This document shows, in pieces, positions 1 through 8,482 of a DNA stretch of 64,000 nucleotides. The notes below the pieces were generated by a model that had not been told where the DNA came from, ran no database searches, and saw only the letters and a list, made by a program, of their open reading frames with translations. The stretch is from Rodentibacter sp. JRC1 (GTDB taxonomy: Bacteria; Pseudomonadota; Gammaproteobacteria; Enterobacterales; Pasteurellaceae): assembly GCF_020521555.1 (NCBI RefSeq), contig NZ_BPWA01000001.1:1736001-1800000 (forward strand), in the 5' to 3' direction. Each line of letters begins with the position of its first letter. Positions within the stretch are counted from its first letter, which is position 1. Made by a program: the position numbers and the translations under genes.

Positions 1-2036
1 AGCGCAAAATTCACTAATTCGACTTCGTTATCTTGTGCCGCGATTTCTTGCGCCAGTTGTTGTGCCTGTTCGCCGCCGTTAGAATTGAGTTCTAACAACC
101 GATCACGACCTTGTTCCAATTCCCGCTTTAGTCTTTCCCGTGCTTTCTTTGTTTCTGTAATGAGTGTATTTATCTCAGAAAGTGCGGTTAAATTTGACCG
201 TACTTTTTGTAGCGGTTCGGCAAAATGTTCAAATAACGTCATCCCCATCGGGCAGGTTTGTTCAAAGGCATTTAAACCTTCGTGATACCAACGCGCCAGC
301 GCATAATCGGCGGAGTTTGCCACACAAGGAACATAAATTTGTACATCACGGGCTTGACCGATACGATCCAGACGCCCGATACATTGCTCTAATAAATCAG
401 GATTATGCGGTAAATCAAATAACACCAAGGTATTGGCAAATTGGAAGTTACGCCCCTCTGAACCGATACCGGAACTCAGTAACACCTGTGCCCCTTGCGC
501 CATATCGGCAAAGTAGGCAGCGGCACGATCACGCTCGATAATTGACATTTTTTCATGGAATACCGCCGCACGAATCGCCTCTTTTTCACGCAGAAGTTGC
601 TCTAACCTCATTGCCGTTTGCGCGCTTTGGCAAATGACGAAAATTTTTTCATCACGTTGTGTTTTAAGGAAATTCAGCAGCCATTGCATTTTGCTATCTT
701 GCGCTTGGTTTTCGCTTTCCACTGTAAGTGTAATTTGATGATAAATACGATGTGGAAAACCTTTTACGCCTTGACGGGTGTTGCGAAACAACACACGACT
801 GGTGCCGTGCCGATCGATAAGGTTTTGAATGAGTTCTTGACGGGCAGATTGCTGCTCTTCTTCATTATGGGAATCAATGGCTCGGAACAGCGGTTCTACG
901 TCTTGTTCGCTTAATAAATCGGAAATATGGTTTTTTTCAACCGCACTTAACGATTTATCCGCCAGCAACGATTGCACTGCATCCGCAACAGGTTGATAAT
1001 TTTGTTGCTCTTTTTGGAATGTCGCATAATCGAAAAAACGTTCGGGATCGAGCAATCGTAAACGGGCGAAGTGGCTTTCTTGCCCTAACTGTTCAGGAGT
1101 CGCCGTGAGCAATAATACGGAAGGAATAGTCTGCGCAAGTCGTTCCACCAATAAATAAGCGTGGCTCGGTGCATTTTCGTTCCAAACAAGATGATGAGCT
1201 TCATCTACAATCAAACAATCAAAACCGGCGGCAAGGGCTTGCTCTGCACGTTTTGGTGAATTGACCAACCAATCTAACGCACAAATTATCAAGGATTCCG
1301 AAGCAAAGGGATTTTCTCCGGTGGTCACGAAATCGGCGCAACGTTCTTCATCAAATAATGAAAAATGTAAGTTAAAGCGGCGTAACATTTCAACTAACCA
1401 TTGATGTTGCAAGCTTTCAGGCACGAGAATAAGGACGCGTTGCACTTTCTCGGCGAACAATTGATTTTGTAGAATCATTCCGGCTTCAATGGTTTTTCCT
1501 AATCCTACTTCATCGGCAAGTAGCACACGAGGATTCACACGCTTACCCACTTCGGCGGCGATATGCAATTGATGAGGAATTAGACCTGCGCGAATACCGC
1601 GTAACCCACGGAGTGGCGATTGAAATTGTGCCTGTTGATGTTTCAGCGTGCGATAACGTAGCGCAAAATGATGGCTGCGATCCAATTGTGCGGAAAAAAG
1701 ACGATCTTTTGCCGAACTGAACGAAATAAGGGGGGAAATATCCTTTTCTTGCACGACCACTTGCTCGCCTTGCGGGTTTTCTACCAAGTAAAAATTTAGG
1801 TTTTTTAGGGTTTGAATATCGACGATTTTCCCTTGCCAACCTGCTTTATGCGTCAGCATTTCGCCCTTGTTAAATTGAATACGTGTAAGTGGTGCTTGTG
1901 TTATTGAGTAAATACGGGTTTCATCCGCCGCAGGGAAGTGAAGGCTCACCGTGCGGGCATCAAAATCGGTAACTATACCTAATCCAAGATTATTTTCACT
2001 TTCACTTAACCAACGCTGACCAAGGGCAAAAGGCAT
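1..2036 (-). CDS. rapA: RNA polymerase-associated helicase RapA (3' end outside window)
   Basis: SWI2/SNF2-family ATPase that binds RNA polymerase and helps recycle it after transcription. The minus strand is open from the start near 2036 to the window edge, giving about 678 of the roughly 970 residues usual for RapA. The N-terminus reads MPFALGQRW, then the helicase core: a Walker A segment ADEVGLGKT around residue 180 and DEAHH around residue 279. At the window edge the reading [14 protein letters not shown] is typical of the region after the helicase core. Two adjacent ATGs (2039 and 2036) are possible; I chose the second, which gives the family's usual MPF start. It is divergent from pnuC. 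The C-terminal quarter lies outside the window. Confidence 0.95.
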   Translation of the reverse strand, partial: MPFALGQRWLSESENNLGLGIVTDFDARTVSLHFPAADETRIYSITQAPLTRIQFNKGEMLTHKAGWQGKIVDIQTLKNLNFYLVENPQGEQVVVQEKDISPLISFSSAKDRLFSAQLDRSHHFALRYRTLKHQQAQFQSPLRGLRGIRAGLIPHQLHIAAEVGKRVNPRVLLADEVGLGKTIEAGMILQNQLFAEKVQRVLILVPESLQHQWLVEMLRRFNLHFSLFDEERCADFVTTGENPFASESLIICALDWLVNSPKRAEQALAAGFDCLIVDEAHHLVWNENAPSHAYLLVERLAQTIPSVLLLTATPEQLGQESHFARLRLLDPERFFDYATFQKEQQNYQPVADAVQSLLADKSLSAVEKNHISDLLSEQDVEPLFRAIDSHNEEEQQSARQELIQNLIDRHGTSRVLFRNTRQGVKGFPHRIYHQITLTVESENQAQDSKMQWLLNFLKTQRDEKIFVICQSAQTAMRLEQLLREKEAIRAAVFHEKMSIIERDRAAAYFADMAQGAQVLLSSGIGSEGRNFQFANTLVLFDLPHNPDLLEQCIGRLDRIGQARDVQIYVPCVANSADYALARWYHEGLNAFEQTCPMGMTLFEHFAEPLQKVRSNLTALSEINTLITETKKARERLKRELEQGRDRLLELNSNGGEQAQQLAQEIAAQDNEVELVNFA

Positions 2037-2209
2037 CATATTGTTTTTCCATTTATTAAAATTCGGGCGGCTATTTTAGTCCGATTGAAAGGGAAAGCAA
2101 TGAAAAAACGTGATCTACTTCATAATTACGGGATTCTTACGAATCACTCCTTTACTTTAAAAAAGTGCGGTGTGAAAATGGCACAAATTTTCATCTCACG
2201 GAGTAAATT

Positions 2210-2893
2210 ATGGATTGGTCTGAACGTCTTAAGCGCGAATTTCTATTAGGCTGGAAGCCTTTTGAAATTATTTGGCTTGCAGCTTTTATCATTGCGCAAA
2301 TTTGGGTATATACGCAGGCACCGGATTCTTGGTTGGCAATGGTTTCCGGTATTGCCGGTATTTTGTGCGTGGTGCTGGTGAGTAAAGGAAAAATCAGTAA
2401 CTATTTCTTCGGTTTAATTTTTGCTTATACCTATTTTTATGTGGCTTGGGGGGCAAATTTCTTAGGCGAAATGAATACCGTGCTTTATGTCTATTTGCCG
2501 GCGCAGTTTATCGGTTATTTTATGTGGAAAAATAACATGCAAAATGACAATGGCGGCGAAAGTGTAATGGCAAAAGCTTTAACGCTAAAAGGCTGGGGCG
2601 TTTTACTGGTAACGATAACTATCGGCACATTGCTATTCGTACAAGCCTTGCAAGCCGCAGGTGGAAGCTCAACGGGTTTGGACGGCTTAACTACCGTGAT
2701 AACGGTGAGCGCGCAGTTATTGATGATATTACGTTACCGCGAACAATGGTTGCTATGGATTGCATTAAATATTCTTTCCATCGCGCTTTGGGCAGAAACA
2801 CCGGCAATGTATTTAATGTATTCGGCGTATTTGTTGAACTCTATTTACGGTTATTACAACTGGACGAAGTTATCAAAACAGACTGAAAACTAA
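2210..2893 (+). CDS. pnuC: Nicotinamide riboside transporter PnuC
   Basis: Inner-membrane facilitator that brings nicotinamide riboside into the cell for NAD synthesis. The 227-residue product is almost entirely hydrophobic segments with the tryptophan- and tyrosine-rich character of the family and an N-terminal stretch WLAAFIIAQIW. The ATG at 2210 has a good GGAG ribosome site. In Haemophilus-type bacteria, which often cannot make NAD from scratch, this transporter serves V-factor uptake; whether this organism is V-factor dependent cannot be told from the window. It stands alone, divergent from rapA and convergent with trmN6. Confidence 0.92.
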   Translation: MDWSERLKREFLLGWKPFEIIWLAAFIIAQIWVYTQAPDSWLAMVSGIAGILCVVLVSKGKISNYFFGLIFAYTYFYVAWGANFLGEMNTVLYVYLPAQFIGYFMWKNNMQNDNGGESVMAKALTLKGWGVLLVTITIGTLLFVQALQAAGGSSTGLDGLTTVITVSAQLLMILRYREQWLLWIALNILSIALWAETPAMYLMYSAYLLNSIYGYYNWTKLSKQTEN

Positions 2894-2913
2894 CCGCACT
2901 TAAAAAAGATTCC

Positions 2914-3018
2914 GTAGGGTGCGTTAGGCTTGCCGTAACGCACCAAACTTGGATTTAACGGTACGTTACGCCTTTGGCTAACACACCCTACTCTGTTTTG
3001 TGCAACTGGTGCATAATA
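2914..3018 (-). repeat. Palindromic intergenic repeat, copy A
   Basis: A GTAGGGTGCGTTAGGC...CCGTAACGCACC half is followed by an imperfect inverted half ending CACCCTAC near 2991. To its right is a flank whose reverse complement reads TATTATG...GTTGCACAAA, the one-sided flank shared with copies C and E. Copy A therefore lies in inverted orientation relative to copy C. See the repeat-family finding. Confidence 0.75.
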
Positions 3019-3032
3019 TCACTATAGTGTAG

Positions 3033-3061
3033 AAAAGGCGAACTTTTGGGCTCGCCTTTTT
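3033..3061. terminator. Bidirectional terminator between pnuC and trmN6
   Basis: AAAAGGCGA and TCGCCTTTT form a stem around a ten-base loop, with T runs in both reading directions. It suits the two convergent genes on either side. Confidence 0.75.
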
Positions 3062-3063
3062 CG

Positions 3064-3762
3064 TTAAAATTTTAGGTAAAACTCTTTGGTTAACGCGATA
3101 AATTCCACTGTGTATCGGTCGTTTTCATCGTAAATGGCAAGATGATCTCTCTCTAAAAGCAAAGGCTGTTTGGCAAACGTGATAAGCATTCGTTGCGGTG
3201 TTTTGCCGATTTTAGTGATGATTTCCGTTTGTTTAATGCAATAAAGTGCGGTGGATTTTACCAGTGTTTTTGCAGCCTCATAAGGCAACACAAAACTGAT
3301 TTTGCCTTGTTCCGATAACCGAGATTCCGCACACCGAAGCCATTCCGAATGACTTTGTTGGGTATAACGCGCTAGTTTCCGTTCTTCATTTTTACAGGCG
3401 ACACCTTGTTTAAAGTAAGGCGGATTTGCCACAATGAGATCAAAGGTTTCCTGCGTTGTTCGCAAAAAACGCAAGACATCATCTTGTACTAATTTAATAC
3501 GTGTTTGCCAAGGTGAACGTTCAATGTTTTCTTGTGCTTGTTGTGCGGAAAATGTATCCAATTCTACGGCATAAATGCGGCAATCCGGCGTACTGCGTTG
3601 CGCTAACATTAATGCCAATAGTCCTGTTCCACAGCCCATATCTAAGATTTTTTTGCACTGGGATATCTCTGCCCAAGCGCCGAGCAAAATACCGTCGGTG
3701 CCGACTTTCATCGCACATTGTTGTTGATTGATATGAAATTGTTTAAAGGTGAAACTGCTCAT
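3064..3762 (-). CDS. trmN6: tRNA1(Val) (adenine(37)-N6)-methyltransferase
   Basis: SAM-dependent methyltransferase (YfiC family) that places m6A at position 37 of tRNA-Val. The 232-residue protein has the SAM-binding motif DMGCGTGLLAL at about 41-51 and the amino-methyltransferase catalytic motif NPPY at 113-116, in the context LIVANPPYF. Length is normal. It is divergent from srmB with about 80 bp between them, and the same pair is adjacent in H. influenzae as far as I recall. An uptake sequence lies just upstream of its start. Confidence 0.93.
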   Translation of the reverse strand: MSSFTFKQFHINQQQCAMKVGTDGILLGAWAEISQCKKILDMGCGTGLLALMLAQRSTPDCRIYAVELDTFSAQQAQENIERSPWQTRIKLVQDDVLRFLRTTQETFDLIVANPPYFKQGVACKNEERKLARYTQQSHSEWLRCAESRLSEQGKISFVLPYEAAKTLVKSTALYCIKQTEIITKIGKTPQRMLITFAKQPLLLERDHLAIYDENDRYTVEFIALTKEFYLKF

Positions 3763-3843
3763 AAAATATTTCGTAAATTGACCGCACTTTAGGCGGCTTT
3801 TCGGGTATAATCCGCGCCAATCTTAACAAAGAACCGCATAATA

Positions 3844-5166
3844 ATGAATTTATCCCGATTTGAACAATTCGATCTTTCCCCCGAACTTCTCAAAGCCCTA
3901 GATAAAAAAGGCTATTCCCGCCCGACAGCCATCCAACTTGGAGCTATTCCGGCAGCAATGGAAGAGCGTGATGTGTTGGGTTCCGCACCGACCGGCACGG
4001 GGAAAACCGCAGCGTTTTTATTGCCGGCATTACAACATTTGTTAGATACTCCCCGCCGTAAACCCGGGCCGCCGCGTATTTTAATACTGACACCAACGCG
4101 TGAACTGGCAATCCAAGTTGCGGAACAAGCGGAGGAATTGTCGCAATTTACCCATTTGAAGATTGCAACAATCACAGGTGGCGTAGCGTACCAGAATCAC
4201 GGTGAAGTATTCAATACCAATCAAGATCTTGTTGTGGCAACACCGGGGCGTTTATTGCAATACATTCAAGAAGAAAACTTTGATTGTCGTTCGGTGGAGA
4301 TTTTGATCTTTGACGAAGCGGATAGAATGTTACAAATGGGCTTTGGACAAGATGCGGAAAAAATTGCAGCGGAAACCCGTTGGCGCAAACAAACTTTGCT
4401 TTTCTCAGCCACTCTTGAGGGCGAATTATTGATCGATTTTACCAAGCGTTTGTTAAATGATCCGGTCAAAATAGAGTCTGAACCAAGTCGCCGTGAACGC
4501 AAGAAGATCAATCAATGGTATTACCACGCAGACAGTAAAGAACACAAAATTAAATTGCTTGCCCGTTTTATTGAAACGGAAGAGGTAAGCCGAGGAATTG
4601 TTTTTGTACGCCGCCGTGAAGAGGCTCGAGAACTTTCAGAAACCTTGCGAAAGCGTGGTATTCGTTCCACTTATTTGGAAGGTGAAATGGCGCAAACTCA
4701 GCGCAATAACGCCATTGATAAACTTAAATCAGGTGTTGTAACGGTATTGGTGGCAACGGATGTTGCGGCACGTGGCATTGATATTGATGATATTACCCAC
4801 GTGTTGAATTTTGACCTACCATATAGCGCAGATACTTATTTGCACCGTATCGGACGTACTGCCCGTGCCGGCAAAAAAGGCACGGCGGTTTCTTTTGTGG
4901 AAGCGCACGATTATAAATTACTCGGCAAAATCAAACGTTATACGGAAGAAATTTTAAAAGCACGTATTTTAGAGGGATTAGAACCTCGCACTAAACCACC
5001 AAAAGACGGCGAAGTAAAATCCGTCAGTAAAAAACAAAAAGCACGAATTAAAGAAAAACGTGAAGAAAAGAAAAAAGCCGAAACGAAGAAAAAGACAAAA
5101 TTGCGCCATAAAGATACAAAAAATATCGGCAAACGCCGTAAACCGAGTTCAATACAGGAAGGTTAG
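3844..5166 (+). CDS. srmB: ATP-dependent RNA helicase SrmB
   Basis: DEAD-box helicase that acts early in 50S ribosomal subunit assembly. The 440 residues contain a Q motif (SRPTAIQ, near 25-31), Walker A SAPTGTGKT at 47-55, PTRELA, DEAD at 157-160, SAT at 188-190, and the C-terminal core motifs ARGID and HRIGRTARAG. The last 70 or so residues are a lysine/arginine-rich tail ending in KNIGKRRKPS, which identifies SrmB among the DEAD-box proteins. A TATAAT at 3806-3811 lies just upstream, without a well-spaced -35. It is transcribed away from trmN6. Confidence 0.96.
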   Translation: MNLSRFEQFDLSPELLKALDKKGYSRPTAIQLGAIPAAMEERDVLGSAPTGTGKTAAFLLPALQHLLDTPRRKPGPPRILILTPTRELAIQVAEQAEELSQFTHLKIATITGGVAYQNHGEVFNTNQDLVVATPGRLLQYIQEENFDCRSVEILIFDEADRMLQMGFGQDAEKIAAETRWRKQTLLFSATLEGELLIDFTKRLLNDPVKIESEPSRRERKKINQWYYHADSKEHKIKLLARFIETEEVSRGIVFVRRREEARELSETLRKRGIRSTYLEGEMAQTQRNNAIDKLKSGVVTVLVATDVAARGIDIDDITHVLNFDLPYSADTYLHRIGRTARAGKKGTAVSFVEAHDYKLLGKIKRYTEEILKARILEGLEPRTKPPKDGEVKSVSKKQKARIKEKREEKKKAETKKKTKLRHKDTKNIGKRRKPSSIQEG

Positions 5167-5203
5167 AAATAAGTGCGGTTGAAATTTGGGGAATTATGTA
5201 GGG

Positions 5204-5309
5204 GTAGGGTGCGTTAGGCGAAGCCGTAACGCACCTTTCTATTAATTCATCAATCAATTTCATTGCGGTGCGTTACGGCTTCGCCTAACGCACCCTACAA
5301 TGATTATAG
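5204..5309 (-). repeat. Palindromic intergenic repeat, copy B
   Basis: A long near-perfect inverted repeat of the GTAGGGTGCGTTAGGCGAAG...CGTAACGCACC family, ending CACCCTAC at 5298. It is followed by ATGATTATAG, which matches the start of the one-sided flank read in reverse. It sits between srmB and the rpsT terminator. Confidence 0.8.
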
Positions 5310-5331
5310 CCAGACTTTGGCTGGCTATAAT

Positions 5332-5363
5332 AAAAAACCGCACCTTTGAAGTGCGGTTTTTTT
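5332..5363. terminator. Terminator built from an inverted uptake-sequence pair
   Basis: AAAAAACCGCAC, loop, GTGCGGTTTTTTT: two uptake-sequence cores in inverted orientation form the stem, with T runs on both sides. It serves the convergent srmB and rpsT. Confidence 0.85.
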
Positions 5364-5376
5364 CAAGCTGTTTTTA

Positions 5377-5640
5377 TTACGCTAATTTTTTGATTTGTGC
5401 AGCTAATTTAGATTTATGGTTGGCTGCTTTGTTAGCGTGGATTAAGCCTTTAGATGCCATACGGTCAACAACTTTTTGCATTTCAATGAATGCTGCTTCG
5501 GCTGCTGCTTTTTCACCTGCTGCTACTTGAGCATATACTTTTTTGATGTAAGTACGCATCATAGAGCGTTGGCTTGCGTTGTGTTGGCGACGTTTTTCAG
5601 ATTGGATCGCACGTTTTTTTGCTGACTTGATATTAGCCAA
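5377..5640 (-). CDS. rpsT: 30S ribosomal protein S20
   Basis: Primary-binding protein of the 30S subunit, contacting 16S rRNA. From the TTG at 5640 the product is 87 residues beginning [13 protein letters not shown], the family's usual length and N-terminus. An AGGAG site lies seven bases upstream of this TTG. An earlier in-frame TTG at 5646 would add two residues (MTL) and sit too close to the ribosome site, so I reject it. E. coli rpsT also starts with UUG, where the weak start is tied to autogenous control. Single gene, divergent from murJ. Confidence 0.95.
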   Translation of the reverse strand: MANIKSAKKRAIQSEKRRQHNASQRSMMRTYIKKVYAQVAAGEKAAAEAAFIEMQKVVDRMASKGLIHANKAANHKSKLAAQIKKLA

Positions 5641-5907
5641 GGTCAAACTCCTAAAATTTCTGTTAATTGATAGACAAAATAAAGGGCGTCAATATGCCGA
5701 TTTTTTATACTTTTGTCAATGGAATATTTGTGTTGATTTCGGTGAGACACAACCGAAAGTAAGCATCGTTATTTTCACAAGCGCTTTCAATAGGGGCTCA
5801 CACAAACGATGTGGGGCGGATTTTATCAGTTTTTTTTGGCGGAATATAGCGTAAAAACAAAATTTCTATACAATTAGGCAAAATTTTTCAGCCAAGAGAA
5901 CAGTATT

Positions 5908-7482
5908 TTGAGTAAACGACTTTTGAAATCGGGTGTGATTGTCAGCAGTATGACCTTATTATCACGTATATTGGGTTTAGTCCGTGATGTGGTTATCGCT
6001 CATCTTATCGGTGCCGGAGCGGCGGCAGATGTCTTTTTATTTGCCAATCGCATCCCTAATTTTCTGCGCCGTTTATTTGCCGAGGGGGCATTTTCTCAAG
6101 CTTTTGTTCCCGTATTGGCTGAATATCGCAAATCAGGTGATATTGATAAAACCCGTGAGTTTATTGGTAAAGTTTCGGGCACATTAGGCGGTTTGGTGAG
6201 TATTGTGACGATTCTTGCAATGTTGGGCTCGCCCGTTGTTGCCGCATTATTTGGAATGGGCTGGTTTACCGATTGGTTAAATGATGGCCCTGATGCACAT
6301 AAGTTTGAACAAGCCTCATTATTGCTCAAAATCACTTTCCCTTATTTATGGTTTGTTACCTTTGTGGCGTTATCCGGGGCGGTATTGAATACGCTCGGTA
6401 AATTCGGTGTGATGTCTTTCTCTCCCGTGTTGTTAAATATTGCGATGATTGCGACCGCACTTTTCCTTGCGCCGCAAATGGATAATCCCGATCTTGCCCT
6501 TGCTATCGGTATTTTTATTGGCGGGTTATTGCAATTTTTGTTTCAAATTCCCTTTATGAAAAAAGCCGGGCTATTGGTGAAACCCAAATGGGCTTGGCAC
6601 GATGAAGGCGTGGTGAAAATCCGTAAGCTGATGATTCCGGCATTGTTCGGTGTATCGGTAAGCCAAATCAATTTATTGCTGGATACAGTGATTGCCAGTT
6701 TTCTTATGACAGGATCTATCAGTTGGCTTTATTATTCTGATCGCTTACTTGAATTTCCTCTCGGTTTGTTCGGTATTGCCATTTCCACGGTTATTTTACC
6801 GACACTTGCCCGTCATCACGTTAATCGTGAAGAAGATTCCGCGCAAAGTGCGTTGAATTTCCGAAACACAATGGATTGGGGGGTGCGTATGATTTTATTA
6901 CTCGGCGTGCCGGCTGCGGTTGGCATTGCAGTGTTAGCGAAACCGATGTTACTTACTTTGTTTATGCGCGGCAGTTTCACCCTAAATGATGTGCATTCGG
7001 CAGCTTATTCTTTATGGGCGTTCAATGCGGGTTTATTGAGTTTTATGTTGATTAAAATTCTCGCAAACGGTTATTACGCCCGCCAAGATACGAAAACACC
7101 GGTGAAAATAGGGATTATCGCGATGGTGAGTAATATGGGATTTAATGCTTTGGCGATTCCCTTTAGTTATGTCGGGTTAGCGATTGCTTCTGCAATGTCG
7201 GCGACACTTAACGCTTATCTGCTTTATCGCGGTTTGGCGAAAACGGATGTGTATCGTTTCTCACGCAAAAGTGCGGTCTTTTTTGCGAAAGTTTTATTTG
7301 CCGCACTCGCTATGGGGGCTGCCGTATGGTATTACGTTCCGGCGATTAACGAATGGGCTGCAATGAGTTTTATGATGCGCGTGCATTGGCTGGGTTGGCT
7401 TATCGCCTTAGCTGTGATTGTTTATGGGATAATGTTGATTTTATTAGGTATTCGCAAGCACCACTTGCTGACAAGAAACTAA
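5908..7482 (+). CDS. murJ: Lipid II flippase MurJ
   Basis: Flips the peptidoglycan precursor lipid II across the inner membrane. The 524 residues form a polytopic MOP-superfamily protein with about 14 membrane segments. Typical sequence includes SRILGLVRDVVIA near the N-terminus, FANRIPNFLRRLFAEGAFSQ (about 46-65) and RQDTKTPVKI (about 393-402). The start is a TTG at 5908; no ATG in frame would preserve the conserved N-terminus. The ribF promoter overlaps its last codons. Confidence 0.95.
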   Translation: MSKRLLKSGVIVSSMTLLSRILGLVRDVVIAHLIGAGAAADVFLFANRIPNFLRRLFAEGAFSQAFVPVLAEYRKSGDIDKTREFIGKVSGTLGGLVSIVTILAMLGSPVVAALFGMGWFTDWLNDGPDAHKFEQASLLLKITFPYLWFVTFVALSGAVLNTLGKFGVMSFSPVLLNIAMIATALFLAPQMDNPDLALAIGIFIGGLLQFLFQIPFMKKAGLLVKPKWAWHDEGVVKIRKLMIPALFGVSVSQINLLLDTVIASFLMTGSISWLYYSDRLLEFPLGLFGIAISTVILPTLARHHVNREEDSAQSALNFRNTMDWGVRMILLLGVPAAVGIAVLAKPMLLTLFMRGSFTLNDVHSAAYSLWAFNAGLLSFMLIKILANGYYARQDTKTPVKIGIIAMVSNMGFNALAIPFSYVGLAIASAMSATLNAYLLYRGLAKTDVYRFSRKSAVFFAKVLFAALAMGAAVWYYVPAINEWAAMSFMMRVHWLGWLIALAVIVYGIMLILLGIRKHHLLTRN

Positions 7483-7496
7483 CTTACCGCTATAAT
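7468..7496 (+). promoter_or_regulatory. Sigma-70 promoter for ribF-ileS-lspA-ispH
   Basis: CTGACA (7468-7473) and TATAAT (7491-7496) are separated by 17 bp, the optimal spacing; five of six and six of six consensus bases match. It spans the end of murJ and would start transcription about 25 bases before the ribF ATG. Confidence 0.75.
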
Positions 7497-7528
7497 GCCG
7501 AAATTCTGTTATTTTCGTGGATAAGGAC

Positions 7529-8467
7529 ATGCAATTAATTCGTGGGCTACGCAATGTAAGCCGGGTTTCTCAAGGTTGCGCGCTAACAATCGGCAACTTT
7601 GATGGCGTGCATTTAGGGCATCAAGCCGTGTTGCGACATCTTCGCCAAAAAGCCGATGAATTACATTTGCCGATGGCAGTATTGTTATTTGAACCGCAGC
7701 CCCGCGAATATTTTATGACTGAAAATGCACCGGCGCGTTTAATGCGTTTGCGTGATAAACTCCACTATTTGCAACAAGCGAAAGTTGATGTTGTCGTCGT
7801 CCAAAAATTTGACCGCACTTTTGCCAAACAACCTCCTGAGCAATTTATTGAAGAAGGTTTAGTCAAACGATTAAATGTAAAATTTTTAAGCATTGGTGAT
7901 GATTTCAGATTTGGTTTGAATCGCCAAGGCAGCTTTGCGATGTTGCAGGAAGCAGGCAAACGGTTCGGTTTTACGGTGGAAGATAATCACAGTTTCTGTT
8001 TTAATGCACAACGCATTAGTAGTACGGCTATTCGTGAGGCCCTAGGTTCCGATGATTTATGTTTTGCGGAACGTTTGCTCGGTAAACCTTATCGAATTTT
8101 CGGGCGGGTGATTCATGGCAATAAATTAGGCAGAACCATTGGTTTCCCCACGGCAAATATCCGTTTACACCGCCAAGTGAACCCTGTTAAGGGCGTGTAT
8201 GCCGTTAAAGTGCGGTTAAAATCCGGCGAGATTTTCAATGGTGTGGCAAATATTGGGAAACGCCCGACAATCAATGGGACAATTCAATTATTGGAAGTGT
8301 ACTTATTTGATTTCTCACGAGACATTTATGGCGAACATATTGAAATTGAGTTCTGCCATAAAATTAGAAATGAAATAAAATTTCCTTCTTTTGATGCTTT
8401 AAAAGCACAAATTGAATGTGATGTGGAAACAGCGAAAGCGTTTTTTAGTAAGAATTTAAAAATGTAA
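7529..8467 (+). CDS. ribF: Bifunctional riboflavin kinase/FAD synthetase
   Basis: Converts riboflavin to FMN and then FAD. The 312-residue product has the N-terminal nucleotidyltransferase motif TIGNFDGVHLGH, then ISSTAIREAL, and the C-terminal riboflavin kinase motif GRTIGFPTAN followed by VKGVYAV. I start at the ATG at 7529 (MQLIRGL, the family N-terminus) rather than the GTG at 7517. The only Shine-Dalgarno-like run, AAGGA, is unusually close to it. First gene of the group with ileS, 15 bp upstream of the ileS start. Confidence 0.94.
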   Translation: MQLIRGLRNVSRVSQGCALTIGNFDGVHLGHQAVLRHLRQKADELHLPMAVLLFEPQPREYFMTENAPARLMRLRDKLHYLQQAKVDVVVVQKFDRTFAKQPPEQFIEEGLVKRLNVKFLSIGDDFRFGLNRQGSFAMLQEAGKRFGFTVEDNHSFCFNAQRISSTAIREALGSDDLCFAERLLGKPYRIFGRVIHGNKLGRTIGFPTANIRLHRQVNPVKGVYAVKVRLKSGEIFNGVANIGKRPTINGTIQLLEVYLFDFSRDIYGEHIEIEFCHKIRNEIKFPSFDALKAQIECDVETAKAFFSKNLKM

Positions 8468-8482
8468 AAATTGGGAAATAAA

